This document shows positions 53,361 to 62,627 of a stretch of DNA of 64,000 nt, in pieces. The notes below the pieces were generated by a model. That model saw only the letters and a program-made list of their open reading frames with translations. It did not search any database and was not told where the DNA came from. Source of the DNA: Brevibacillus panacihumi W25. Its GTDB lineage: Bacteria; Bacillota; Bacilli; Brevibacillales; Brevibacillaceae. The translations under genes and the position numbers were made by a program. The DNA lies in assembly GCF_000503775.1 (NCBI RefSeq), contig NZ_KI629782.1, positions 372,001-436,000 on the forward strand, given 5' to 3'. The first letter of the stretch is position 1; each line of letters opens with the position of its first letter.

Positions 53361-54494
53361 TTACAGAATGGACAAGATGCCGCGAACATCATCCAGAATA
53401 TAATCAGCTTTCACTTCTTCAAATTTTGCACGCGCCTCTTGACCGGACAAGCCCGTCAACGTAGCAGCGAATTTGCATCCGATCGAACGAGCTGCCAGGA
53501 AGTCAGCGAGGGAGTCCCCGACGATCAGCACTTCTTCTCCATTCGAAATCGGGAGCGGGAATTTGACTGCTTCGCTGTTCGGTGTGTCGAGACCCAACAT
53601 CCCTTTTACATACGAAATGGGATGGGGCTTGGACATTGGAGCGAGCGCCGGGAACTCTTCTTCTACTTCCAGTACATGCGAAGCAGTTACGACGCGATTC
53701 GGGTCAAACCACTCCAGGATGCCCATTTCACGCAACGGCACATGCGTCTCAATGGTCGGACGACCCGTTCCGATTCCCAGTGTATACCCTTTTTCCTTCA
53801 GTGTTTTAAACAACTCGATCATCTCGGCAGGCGGGACAATCGGAATTTCATCCGTGAGAAAACCTGTTTTGCCAGGCTGCTTGGTAGCGCGGCCAATCGA
53901 ATCAGCCACGCGTTCATCCCCGAGGTACCACTCCTGGAAGGTCTCCTGGCAAAGCTGCCACAGCTCACTGCTGCGTGAGAACATCTGCGTCTGAACACCG
54001 CAGCGCTCCTCTGCGATCTGATTAAGATAGACGAGCATTTCTGCCTTTTGTGCAGAGCCTTTGGCAAAATCAGCCGTAAACGCCGCGTAATCGACCGAAA
54101 AATCTGCAGCATGCGCCTTCGCCCATTCTCTGAGCTGGTCGACTTGCTCTCGGCCGATCTGGTTGACAAGCAGGTTAACTGCATCCGAACCAAGCTTGGG
54201 CTTCAGAGCTTCTGCCAGACGGATCAATTGATAGGAAAAGGTGAGAAATACCATGTCCCAGTTAGAATTGATTCCGCGGGATTTGATAAAGTTCAGCACT
54301 TCATCCTTAGCAAATACCTGTTCACGTTCGGTACGAATTTGCGATTCCACTGGCGATGCTGTAAAAGCATCACCTTTTAAACCCAGGTATTGCGGGCTGT
54401 ACAGCATTTCCCAGACAGTCAGTGCGGAAGCATCGAAGTACCGCTCTTCACTCAACATAACCCCGTCAACGTCGAACAAGATCGTTTTTATCAT
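53361..54494 (-). CDS. HAD-superfamily phosphatase
   Basis: 377 aa. Motif I FDVDGVM at 7-13, motif III Lys in MSKPHPISYV and motif IV GDSLADFLAARSIG near 338. The cap between motif I and II is much longer than in phosphoglycolate phosphatases, with a helical insert near 60-190. Substrate unknown. Confidence 0.85.
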   Translation of the reverse strand: MIKTILFDVDGVMLSEERYFDASALTVWEMLYSPQYLGLKGDAFTASPVESQIRTEREQVFAKDEVLNFIKSRGINSNWDMVFLTFSYQLIRLAEALKPKLGSDAVNLLVNQIGREQVDQLREWAKAHAADFSVDYAAFTADFAKGSAQKAEMLVYLNQIAEERCGVQTQMFSRSSELWQLCQETFQEWYLGDERVADSIGRATKQPGKTGFLTDEIPIVPPAEMIELFKTLKEKGYTLGIGTGRPTIETHVPLREMGILEWFDPNRVVTASHVLEVEEEFPALAPMSKPHPISYVKGMLGLDTPNSEAVKFPLPISNGEEVLIVGDSLADFLAARSIGCKFAATLTGLSGQEARAKFEEVKADYILDDVRGILSIL

Positions 54495-54509
54495 TTTCTC
54501 TCTACACTC

Positions 54510-56309
54510 CTAGTTGGTTTTTGTATCTACCAAGATCGAAATCGTAAATGTCGTTCCTTCTCCCAGCTTGCTTTGCACGCTGATCGTACCGCCATGCGCA
54601 TCGATGATGTTCTTGGCAATCGCAAGTCCCAGTCCGGTTCCGCCTGCACGGCCGCGTGTGCGCGCCTTGTCTGCCTTGTAGAAGCGCTCAAACACAAACG
54701 GCAGATCCTCCTGAGGAATCCCGCTGCCCGTATCGCTGATTTCCAGCCACAAAACCTTTTCTCCCCGCGCCCGAATCATGACGCTTCCATGACTTGGCGT
54801 ATGACGCAGCGCATTGTCGATCAGGTTGGTCAAGACCTGTTCCATGCGATCCGGATCGAAATCGGCATGCTGATGCGGCGTTGTGACCTCCAGCGAGAGG
54901 GAGATGTCCTGTTCGCGAGCCAGATTGCTGAATTTGCGATGAATTCGTTCCAGATAAGGACGAAGCTCGACCCTTTCCTTGAACAGTTCCACATGTCCAG
55001 CCTCCATGCGCGCCAGACTGAGCAGTTCATTGACGAGCTTGGTCATACGAACGGATTCGTCGTAAATGATTTGCGCCAGTTCCTTATGCTCCTCAGGCGT
55101 CGCCACCATGTCATCGACGATCGCCTCACTGTATCCTTGCAGCATCGACAAAGGCGTGCGCAATTCGTGAGAAACGTTGGCTACGAAATCATTGCGCATC
55201 TTGTCCAATTTGCGTTCACGGGTCATATCGCGTATCACCGCAACCGCACCGCGAATTTGTTCCTTATCCATTAACGGGACCATGACCAGCGACCAGATAC
55301 GCCCTTGCACCGGGATATCCTCCGCCACCTCATAGCCGCCGCGCACCACTTGCTGGTAATATCCATACAGCGGGAACGGCTCGTCCGGATGCTCATACCT
55401 CCAGTCGCGCAGGAAATGCTCAGCTGGCGGGTTGGCTACCACGACATTTCCTTCCCCGTCAATCATAACCACCCCGTCCACCATGCTGCGCAAGACGCTA
55501 GCCAGCTGCTCCTTCTCCTTGGACAAGGCATCGACTAGCTGATTCAATCTCGTCGCCATCGTATTCAAAGAGGCTGCTAGCTCCCCGATTTCGTCCGTCG
55601 TGCGAATCGGGATCTCCGCATGGAAGTCTCCTTCCGCGATGCGATGAGCCGTCTCTTTCATTTGCCGCAGCGGCGAGGTAATCCGCGAAGACAGGAAAAA
55701 GGCGAAGAAAGTCGTAGCCGTGAAAGCAATGACGCCGACGACAAAGATTAACAGCCGTACCTCGGTGAGCGTATCGTCAAAATCTTCGATCGTCTGATAG
55801 AGCACGACCGCTCCTTTATGCCCAGAAGAAATCTCCAACGGCACAGCAACAGCCAGAATCGGCAGAGTGCCATTGCGGGCAGCAGGATTGTTGCGATCCG
55901 GTTCGCTCAGACTTAGGGAAAATCGTTCCGGCAGCGGATGCTTGCCCTCGATAGCCTCGGTCAGCTTCAATCCTTTTTCTGCCAATAATTGATCGACTGG
56001 AATCCGCGGCAGAGGTTTGCCTTCGCTTTTGCCGATGATGTTCTTCTGCTCATCTACAACGACCAACCCGGTGTGATGCACCAAACCAAAGCGCGAGGCC
56101 AACTCCAAGGCGCTCTGCTTGTCCTCGCTTTGGGCAAGTCCATCCCTCAGCCCGATGGCCAAATCCTGCAGATTGGATGTCTGGCGATTGTGATAAAAGT
56201 TATCAAAGGATTGCACCAGCAAGAGACTAAATACAGTCAAGACCAAGGCAAACAGGGCGATGATGGTCATCCATAGTTTGCCAACTACACTGCGGAAAAT
56301 GACGTCCAC
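54510..56309 (-). CDS. resE: Sensor histidine kinase ResE
   Basis: 599 aa, GTG start. TM helices near 10-28 and 172-196 flank an external domain; HAMP, PAS and HisKA follow. The phospho-His is in NVSHELRTPLSML near 378-390. HATPase boxes are DNALRH near 497 and DTGSGIP with GGTGLGL. It senses oxygen or redox state and phosphorylates ResD. 1 nt separates it from the resD stop. Confidence 0.95.
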   Translation of the reverse strand: MDVIFRSVVGKLWMTIIALFALVLTVFSLLLVQSFDNFYHNRQTSNLQDLAIGLRDGLAQSEDKQSALELASRFGLVHHTGLVVVDEQKNIIGKSEGKPLPRIPVDQLLAEKGLKLTEAIEGKHPLPERFSLSLSEPDRNNPAARNGTLPILAVAVPLEISSGHKGAVVLYQTIEDFDDTLTEVRLLIFVVGVIAFTATTFFAFFLSSRITSPLRQMKETAHRIAEGDFHAEIPIRTTDEIGELAASLNTMATRLNQLVDALSKEKEQLASVLRSMVDGVVMIDGEGNVVVANPPAEHFLRDWRYEHPDEPFPLYGYYQQVVRGGYEVAEDIPVQGRIWSLVMVPLMDKEQIRGAVAVIRDMTRERKLDKMRNDFVANVSHELRTPLSMLQGYSEAIVDDMVATPEEHKELAQIIYDESVRMTKLVNELLSLARMEAGHVELFKERVELRPYLERIHRKFSNLAREQDISLSLEVTTPHQHADFDPDRMEQVLTNLIDNALRHTPSHGSVMIRARGEKVLWLEISDTGSGIPQEDLPFVFERFYKADKARTRGRAGGTGLGLAIAKNIIDAHGGTISVQSKLGEGTTFTISILVDTKTN

Positions 56310-56310
56310 C

Positions 56311-57027
56311 TTATTTTGGCACCTCTAATTTGTATCCGACTCCCCATACCGTAGCAATCATGGCTGCTGCTTGTGGAGACACGCGATTTAATTTTTCACG
56401 CAACCGCTTGATATGCGTATCGACGGTGCGAAGATCCCCGAAAAACTCGTAGTGCCATACATCCTTCAACAATTCCTCACGCGTGAATACCTTGTCCGGA
56501 GATTGCGCCAAATAATGAAGGAGCTCGTACTCCTTGGGTGTCAGGCTTACCTCCTGGCCGCTCGCAATCACTTTATGCGCATCATGGTCAATCGTCAGTT
56601 CAGGAAACACGAGGATTGAATGGCTGTTTATTGTCTCCGTCTTCAGATAAGCGGTCGCAGACGAACGACGCAGGATCGCCTTGACCCGGTAAATGACCTC
56701 ACGCGGACTAAATGGCTTGACCACGTAATCATCCACCCCGGCTTCAAAGCCGTGAACTCGGTTGGTCTCTTCACCCTTGGCTGTCAACATGATAATCGGC
56801 GTAGCCTTGAACTCGCGAATTCGCTGGCATACCTCAATTCCGTCCATTCCTGGCAGCATCAGGTCCAGCAAAATGATGTCAAAATCATCACCGATCGCCA
56901 TTTCGACGGCCTGTTCGCCGTTGTCAGCTTCTTCAATCACAAAATTTTCCCGTTCCAGATACATTTTTAACAGTCTGCGAATCCGTTCCTCATCATCCAC
57001 TACAAGAATACGTGCCTTCTTTTCCAT
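56311..57027 (-). CDS. resD: Response regulator ResD
   Basis: 238 aa, OmpR/PhoB type. Receiver: VVDDEERIRR near 8-17, phospho-Asp in LLDLMLPGMDG near 53, KPFSPRE near 105. DNA-binding winged helix with SLTPKEYELLHYLAQ and VDTHIKRLREKL. Start at 57027, SD GAGGTG 6 nt upstream. Confidence 0.96.
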   Translation of the reverse strand: MEKKARILVVDDEERIRRLLKMYLERENFVIEEADNGEQAVEMAIGDDFDIILLDLMLPGMDGIEVCQRIREFKATPIIMLTAKGEETNRVHGFEAGVDDYVVKPFSPREVIYRVKAILRRSSATAYLKTETINSHSILVFPELTIDHDAHKVIASGQEVSLTPKEYELLHYLAQSPDKVFTREELLKDVWHYEFFGDLRTVDTHIKRLREKLNRVSPQAAAMIATVWGVGYKLEVPK

Positions 57028-57077
57028 TGCCAACACCTCTTGTCTTTCATCTTCATTACTAGGAAAGGCGGGAGATA

Positions 57078-57113
57078 GTCCAAAAAAGCTGGCGGTAAAA
57101 CCAGCTTTTTTGG
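57078..57113 (-). terminator. Terminator between resC and resD
   Basis: CCAAAAAAGCTGG pairs with CCAGCTTTTTTGG around an 8-nt loop; T tract on both sides. resABC is closed before resDE. Confidence 0.85.
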
Positions 57114-57117
57114 TATG

Positions 57118-58347
57118 TTACACACCTGCGTAAGAGTGCAGGCCAGCAATCACCAGATTCACAACGACTAATGTGATTAAAATGATAACAAATCCGATGA
57201 CAGACATCCAGGCTGATTTTGCACCGATCCAGCCGCGCGACAAACGCAGGTGGAGATAGGCGCTGTAGAACAGCCATACGATCAATGCCCATACTTCTTT
57301 CGGGTCCCAGCCCCAGAAGCGGCCCCATGCTTCGTGAGCCCAGATCATGGCGAAGATCAATGCTCCCAGCGTAAAGACAGGGTAGCCGATACTGATCGCC
57401 CGATAGCTGATCTCATCGACAAGCTCAGGATCAATTCCTTCCAGGGAAGGCTGGATGGCTGCTGCCAGTCTTTTGCGGAAGATCAGGCGCAGGCCGCCGT
57501 ATAGCACGAGCCCGGACAAGACGGACCAGATCATGGTATTCAGCTTGCGGGCAGCGTCCTTGCCTTCCATCCACTCAGGCGCCGTAAACCATGGTGACAT
57601 CGGACCTTCCTGGATCAGCTTGGCATTCGCCGGAGCGACAATCGCCGGCATCGTATACTCCACTTTGGTAGGCGCTACCTGCCCGGTCGGTGTTGTCGTT
57701 TGTTCTGTCAATTCAAAAACCGTTCTCTGATCCATTCTGGCAAATGTGGACTCCATAAGGATGAAACCGACGAGCATCAGGACCACCGCCAGTACAACCT
57801 CCAGCCATCTTGTGCTTTTGGTCGCTACCTTCTGCGGAATCGTCAGGATCAGGTACATCAGTCCGGCAGCAAAGCCTACCGCCAGGATCCCTTCTCCCAA
57901 CGCTGCGGTTGTCACGTGAATATGCAGCCAATAGCTTTGCAGGGATGGGATCAAGGGCGTAATTTCTTTCGGAAACACGTATGAGTACGCCAGCATGATG
58001 ACACCGAGCGGAAGCACAAAGGCACCGATCACGGTCATTTTGTAGATTCGGTAAATAATCAAGTAGGCAAGAATGATGCAGTAATCAAAAAATGCCATGA
58101 ACTCAAACATGTTGCTGGTTGGACTATGTCCTCCAGCGACCCAGCGCGTGATCACATAGCCCGTCTGTGCGATAAAGCCAACCACTGCCATCCAATACGC
58201 GATTCGGCCAAAGCGCATCTCGTGTTGCTTGGGGTCGCGCCCCGCCCAGTTCTTTCCCGTCATGGCGACGATAAATACTACGGACGAGAGCACGTACAGG
58301 AAAAACGCGATATCCAATAACAAATCACTGATTTGGTAAAGCTGCAC
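57118..58347 (-). CDS. resC: Cytochrome c biogenesis protein ResC (CcsA/CcsB type)
   Basis: 409 aa, polytopic. WGRFWGWDPKEVWALIVWLFY near 345-370 is the WWD heme-handling domain. With ResB it delivers heme to apocytochrome c. GTG start with AGGAGGG upstream. Confidence 0.94.
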   Translation of the reverse strand: MQLYQISDLLLDIAFFLYVLSSVVFIVAMTGKNWAGRDPKQHEMRFGRIAYWMAVVGFIAQTGYVITRWVAGGHSPTSNMFEFMAFFDYCIILAYLIIYRIYKMTVIGAFVLPLGVIMLAYSYVFPKEITPLIPSLQSYWLHIHVTTAALGEGILAVGFAAGLMYLILTIPQKVATKSTRWLEVVLAVVLMLVGFILMESTFARMDQRTVFELTEQTTTPTGQVAPTKVEYTMPAIVAPANAKLIQEGPMSPWFTAPEWMEGKDAARKLNTMIWSVLSGLVLYGGLRLIFRKRLAAAIQPSLEGIDPELVDEISYRAISIGYPVFTLGALIFAMIWAHEAWGRFWGWDPKEVWALIVWLFYSAYLHLRLSRGWIGAKSAWMSVIGFVIILITLVVVNLVIAGLHSYAGV

Positions 58348-58368
58348 GTTGTTCGCCCTCCTAGAAGC

Positions 58369-59997
58369 TTATGCCTTCGTTTTATCCTCCAGAGTCACTG
58401 AGAGGTTCGTCTGTTCCACCATTCCTTGTACTTCCTTGCGCAGGCCAAACCAGTTTTTGTTGGTATGTCCGGCAATCAGCACATTTCCTTCCTGCAACTG
58501 CACCCAGATTCGACGGTGCTGCCAGAAAAAGCCCATCGAGACTCCGATCATGAAGACAAACGATCCAAAGAAAATCAGCGGCAAAGCTTTATCCGTGCGA
58601 ACGTTCAATCCGGAGATGTCCACCAGATCCGGCATCTCGATCTTCAACCCGTATCTCGGGTTGTCCTTTTGTGTCAGAATCGACCCTTGCAAGTAGACCA
58701 GTTTCTCGTTGATCGCGTCTCTTTCATCGAGTACCTCCAATGCGAACATCGGATTTTTGGGCAAATTGGTTTGAGTGATTGGCTTTCCGTCTTTCCCCAT
58801 CGCAAAATCCGGGAAGTAGTCGAGGATGCGAACCTTCATGCCGTCTGCCACCTGGATCTCTTCCTGAGGGTTGTACAGATCCAGCTTGATCGGGCCTACT
58901 TCTTTATCACCGTTTTTCAGATCAATCAGCGTGAAATTGAGTGCCCCCAGCTTCATCTCCTGATAACCGGATTGATAAAGGTAGATGTCTTCATACTTCA
59001 TCGGATGGTTCACGATAATCGGACCGCTCTGCACTTCCACCAAATCCGGTTTGGCCCCAGGCGTATCTGCGTTTCGGTTCAGGTACAGGATCGCATCCGT
59101 CTGGTAGCTCTTCGCAATCACACCGCCCTTGAGATCCAGCTTCTGCACCATCTCATCCTCGGAGTAATACTCGACCTTGAAGCCCAGATTTTTCACATAG
59201 TAAGGAGTCTCTGGGATGGGGACCGTTTCCCCTTCTCTGACCCATACATACTCGTCCAAATGAAAGCCTGGCAGACTGCGCATTAACACGCCGATCAGAA
59301 AAAGAATCAATCCGATGTGGTTCACGTAGGGGCCCCATCGACTGAAACGCCCCTTTTCCGCCAGCAAGGCACGATCAGTTTGAAAAAGGTAATAGCCCTT
59401 TTTCTTCAAGGCTTCTGCTGATTGAGCCAGAATCTCTTCCGCGCTGCGGTCCATTGGCTGTTTCGTTTCCGCGTACAGCTTTTGTCCTTTTAAAAAGGAT
59501 TTGTGCTGGTTGAGCCGCGGTTTGTTCAATGCTTTATACAGTGGAATCACACGATCCAGGCTGCAGATGATCAAAGATGCGCCGAGCAGTACGAGCAGCA
59601 GGACGAACCACCAGGAGGAATACATATTATGAAAGCCTAACTGATAGAATATGGTCCCCAAAATTCCGTAGGTATCGGTGTAGAACCGCTCTACATCCAA
59701 TTCTGTCGGCACGGGCACCGGTATGTATTGCTGCTGGGGAAAAATCGTCCCCACTCCTGACGCAACCAGTATGACAACGATGATCCAGATGGCCACTTTT
59801 ACGGAAGAAAAGGTATTCCAAATCCGGTCCACTATTGTTGTCGTATAGGTCTGCGAGCGGCGAGCCATTCCTTCATAACGCATGTCAGGAAACGCGGCTT
59901 TGTCTGTCAAATCCAGTTCCAACGGCTTGCCGCAAGATTCGCAGAGCAGCGTCCCGACCGGGTTCGTATGTCCACATTCACATTTTCGCTGATCCAT
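58369..59997 (-). CDS. resB: Cytochrome c biogenesis protein ResB
   Basis: 542 aa; four TM helices with a large external loop. N-terminal 28 residues form a putative zinc ribbon with Cys 6, 8, 19 and 22. GTIFPQQQYIPVPVP and the ETPYYVKNL region are typical ResB. It is 21 nt before resC. The extra ribbon is a family variation. Confidence 0.93.
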   Translation of the reverse strand: MDQRKCECGHTNPVGTLLCESCGKPLELDLTDKAAFPDMRYEGMARRSQTYTTTIVDRIWNTFSSVKVAIWIIVVILVASGVGTIFPQQQYIPVPVPTELDVERFYTDTYGILGTIFYQLGFHNMYSSWWFVLLLVLLGASLIICSLDRVIPLYKALNKPRLNQHKSFLKGQKLYAETKQPMDRSAEEILAQSAEALKKKGYYLFQTDRALLAEKGRFSRWGPYVNHIGLILFLIGVLMRSLPGFHLDEYVWVREGETVPIPETPYYVKNLGFKVEYYSEDEMVQKLDLKGGVIAKSYQTDAILYLNRNADTPGAKPDLVEVQSGPIIVNHPMKYEDIYLYQSGYQEMKLGALNFTLIDLKNGDKEVGPIKLDLYNPQEEIQVADGMKVRILDYFPDFAMGKDGKPITQTNLPKNPMFALEVLDERDAINEKLVYLQGSILTQKDNPRYGLKIEMPDLVDISGLNVRTDKALPLIFFGSFVFMIGVSMGFFWQHRRIWVQLQEGNVLIAGHTNKNWFGLRKEVQGMVEQTNLSVTLEDKTKA

Positions 59998-60009
59998 ATC
60001 GATCCTCTC

Positions 60010-60534
60010 TTACGGCAAAATTTTCGCCACTTTGGACTCAATCATGGCTTCGTTCATTTGACCTATAAAAATTTCTTCCACCTTTCCGTCAGGTGAAACG
60101 AAAAAGGTAGTCGGAATTGGTCCGATCCGGTAGAGCTTGGTAATTTGCGAATTGCGATCCAGCAAAATTGGGAAATTGACCCCCATTTGCTTGACAAACG
60201 GCTCAACCGTAACCGGTGCCTCGCCAATATTTACGCCTACGACAACCAATCCCTTGTCTTTGAGAGCCTCGTATTTTTGCTGCAAGGCCGGCATTTCGGC
60301 TTTACATGGTTCACACCAGGTGCCCCAAAAGTTCAATACGACGCCTTTTCCCTTCAAATCACTAAGTGACATCTCCGGGCCATTCAATTGCTCCAAGCTA
60401 AAATTGGGAGCAGTACTCCCTACCTTTACAGCATTCGGGTCTTTAACGAAGCTGGAATAAAGAGCAAAAACAAGCGCTACCAGCAGCAGTCCCAAAATGG
60501 CAACGCGTACATAAATGCGATTCTTTTTGTTCAT
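60010..60534 (-). CDS. resA: Thiol-disulfide oxidoreductase ResA
   Basis: 174 aa; TM anchor (residues 9-27) and a thioredoxin fold with WGTWCEPCKAEMP (C74 and C77). It reduces apocytochrome c cysteines for heme attachment. Start at 60534 chosen over 60549 because GGGAG sits 8 nt upstream. Confidence 0.95.
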   Translation of the reverse strand: MNKKNRIYVRVAILGLLLVALVFALYSSFVKDPNAVKVGSTAPNFSLEQLNGPEMSLSDLKGKGVVLNFWGTWCEPCKAEMPALQQKYEALKDKGLVVVGVNIGEAPVTVEPFVKQMGVNFPILLDRNSQITKLYRIGPIPTTFFVSPDGKVEEIFIGQMNEAMIESKVAKILP

Positions 60535-60587
60535 TGCCCGATCTCCCATCTACTACTTTTCATATCGAAACCGCTTACTACCTCTCT

Positions 60588-60593
60588 ATTATA
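60588..60593 (-). promoter_or_regulatory. Candidate -10 of resABC
   Basis: Perfect TATAAT on the minus strand 54 nt before resA; no good -35, as expected of an activator-dependent promoter (ResD in B. subtilis). Confidence 0.4.
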
Positions 60594-60649
60594 GCGTTGC
60601 TTCATTTTATTCAGCGCATAACTTATGAACAGATTTTGAACGAATACCT

Positions 60650-61387
60650 CTACCGCGCCCTTCGCTTGCGGTTTTGCACCAGTCCCTGCTTCAGTCTGGA
60701 AACCTCCTCGCTTGTCAAAGGACGAAACTGACCCGTGGCGAGTCCCTCCAGCGTCAAAAATCCAAGCCGAACACGTTCCAGTTCCAGGACCGGATGGCCA
60801 ATCGCCTCACACATGCGTCTTACCTGCCTGTTGCGCCCTTCGTGAATCGTAATCTCCAACAAAGCCCTTCCCTGATCACGCTTCAGCAGTCTCGCTTCTC
60901 CCGGAGAGGTCATTCCATCCTCCAGCATGATTCCTCGGGCCAGCATTCCCAGCTTGTCTGCAGTAGGTACGCCCTTAACCCAAGCGCGGTACACCTTGTC
61001 AATCTCATAGCTGGGATGCGCGAGCTTGTTCGCCAACTCCCCATCATTTGTCAAAAGCAAGAGTCCGGAGGTATTGTAATCCAGTCTGCCTACCGGGTAT
61101 ACCCGTTCTTTTAAGCCCCTGAGCAAATCCGTCACAACCCGTCTGCCGCGGGGGTCGGAGACACTCGTAATGACCCCGGTGGGTTTGTTCAACATCAGAT
61201 AGACATGCTGCTCTGTACGAATCGGACGCCCTTCCACGAGAATCTTGTCTTTGGTCGGATCCACTTTCGTTCCCAGTTCTCGAACGACTTGGCCGTTCAC
61301 CTGCACTTTGCCTTGCATGATCAATTCTTCACAATGGCGACGAGAGGCGATTCCGGCATGTGCCATTACTTTTTGCAAACGTTCCAT
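60650..61387 (-). CDS. rluB: 23S rRNA pseudouridine synthase B
   Basis: 245 aa; N-terminal S4 domain (MERLQKVMAHAGIASRRHCEELI), catalytic Asp in VGRLDYNTSGLLLLTNDG near 100, and the ending RPLTSEEVSRLKQG. GGAGAGGTG precedes the ATG. Confidence 0.95.
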   Translation of the reverse strand: MERLQKVMAHAGIASRRHCEELIMQGKVQVNGQVVRELGTKVDPTKDKILVEGRPIRTEQHVYLMLNKPTGVITSVSDPRGRRVVTDLLRGLKERVYPVGRLDYNTSGLLLLTNDGELANKLAHPSYEIDKVYRAWVKGVPTADKLGMLARGIMLEDGMTSPGEARLLKRDQGRALLEITIHEGRNRQVRRMCEAIGHPVLELERVRLGFLTLEGLATGQFRPLTSEEVSRLKQGLVQNRKRRAR

Positions 61388-61436
61388 TCTTGGATCACCT
61401 CTCCAACATCATACCCATTCTTACCAGTGTGGACAA

Positions 61437-61480
61437 CAAAAAGGGAAAAACTTCCCCTGTGTTCGGAAGTTTTTCCCACA
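61437..61480 (-). terminator. Terminator after spmB
   Basis: 13-bp stem GGGAAAAACTTCC with GGAAGTTTTTCCC, then TTTTTGTTG. Confidence 0.85.
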
Positions 61481-61490
61481 TCGGTTTCTT

Positions 61491-62024
61491 TCAACCAAAT
61501 ACGAGGTAAACCACGAGAAGCGAAAAGATGACACCCGCCAAATCGGACAACAGGCCCACTTTCAAGGCATACGAGGAATTTCGGATCCCTACCGCTCCGA
61601 AGTAAACCGTCAGGACGTACAGCGTCGTATCCGTGCTCCCTTGCATGGTGGCTGCCAAACGGCCTAAAAAAGAGTCCGGACCATACTGCGCGATCAAGTC
61701 CGTCGCAATGGCGAGCGAGCCAGTACCCGTCAACGGGCGCAGGAGAGCGAGCGGCAGCAGTTCTTCAGGAAAATGGAGGAAGTCGAGTATCGGCTTGATC
61801 AGTCCGAGCAGCAAGCCCAAAGCTCCCGATTCACGAAACATCGTCACCGCTACCATCATCGCGATCAGATGAGGCAGAATCCGGATCGTCGTGCCAAAAC
61901 CGCCTTTCGCCCCCTCGACAAACGTCTCGTAGACCGGAACCCGCTTTTTCCAACCATATAAAAGGACAAACGCGATCATGACGGGAATCGCCCAGAGCGA
62001 GATCAGGGACACCCATTGGTACAT
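61491..62024 (-). CDS. spmB: Spore maturation protein B
   Basis: 177 aa, hydrophobic nucleoside-transporter-like (Gate/NupX) domain. IRILPHLIAMMVAVTMFRESGAL near 48-70 and a PLTGTGSLAIATDL segment are family features. With SpmA it supports spore core dehydration. 12 nt after spmA. Confidence 0.94.
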   Translation of the reverse strand: MYQWVSLISLWAIPVMIAFVLLYGWKKRVPVYETFVEGAKGGFGTTIRILPHLIAMMVAVTMFRESGALGLLLGLIKPILDFLHFPEELLPLALLRPLTGTGSLAIATDLIAQYGPDSFLGRLAATMQGSTDTTLYVLTVYFGAVGIRNSSYALKVGLLSDLAGVIFSLLVVYLVFG

Positions 62025-62036
62025 GCGGCTCCCCCC

Positions 62037-62627
62037 TTACCTGTAGCGTCTGTTCGTGCGATAACGATACCAACGGTCAATCACAATGGCGACAAACGTT
62101 GCAGCAAACGAGGACAGCAGCGTTGTCCCGACAATCTCCACTGGATTGGCCGATCCGTATTGCATCCGTATGGCAATCATCGTCGTAGGAATGAGCGTAA
62201 TGCTCGCTGTGTTGATCGCAAGCAGTGTGCACATCGCCGGTGATGCCTGCTGCTTGTCAGGATTTAATTTTTGCAGTTCCTCCATCGCTTTCAGGCCCAT
62301 CGGTGTAGCTGCATTCCCCAGCCCGAGCAGATTCGCGCTCATATTGGACATGATATAGCCCATTGCCGGATGTCCTTTCGGGATGTCAGGAAAGAGCAGC
62401 GAGATGACCGGAGACAACGCACGTGCGACTAGCTCCATCAAGCCCGTTTTTTCCGCTATACGCATGATGCCCATCCAGAATGCCAATACGCTGAGAAGCC
62501 CGAAACAGACTGTGACACCTGCTTTCGCACCCGCAAAGGCTGCCTGATTCATCGCCTCCATGCGCCCAGTGACCGCCGCAACGATAATGCTGCTCACGAT
62601 CAGCACAAGCCAGATGATGTTAAGCAC
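62037..62627 (-). CDS. spmA: Spore maturation protein A
   Basis: 196 aa, GTG start overlapping the dacB stop by 8 nt, with GGAGGG upstream. FAGAKAGVTVCFGLLSVLAFWMG near 31-53 and NMSANLLGLGNAATPMGLKAME near 94-115 are the SpmA motifs. Confidence 0.94.
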   Translation of the reverse strand: MLNIIWLVLIVSSIIVAAVTGRMEAMNQAAFAGAKAGVTVCFGLLSVLAFWMGIMRIAEKTGLMELVARALSPVISLLFPDIPKGHPAMGYIMSNMSANLLGLGNAATPMGLKAMEELQKLNPDKQQASPAMCTLLAINTASITLIPTTMIAIRMQYGSANPVEIVGTTLLSSFAATFVAIVIDRWYRYRTNRRYR

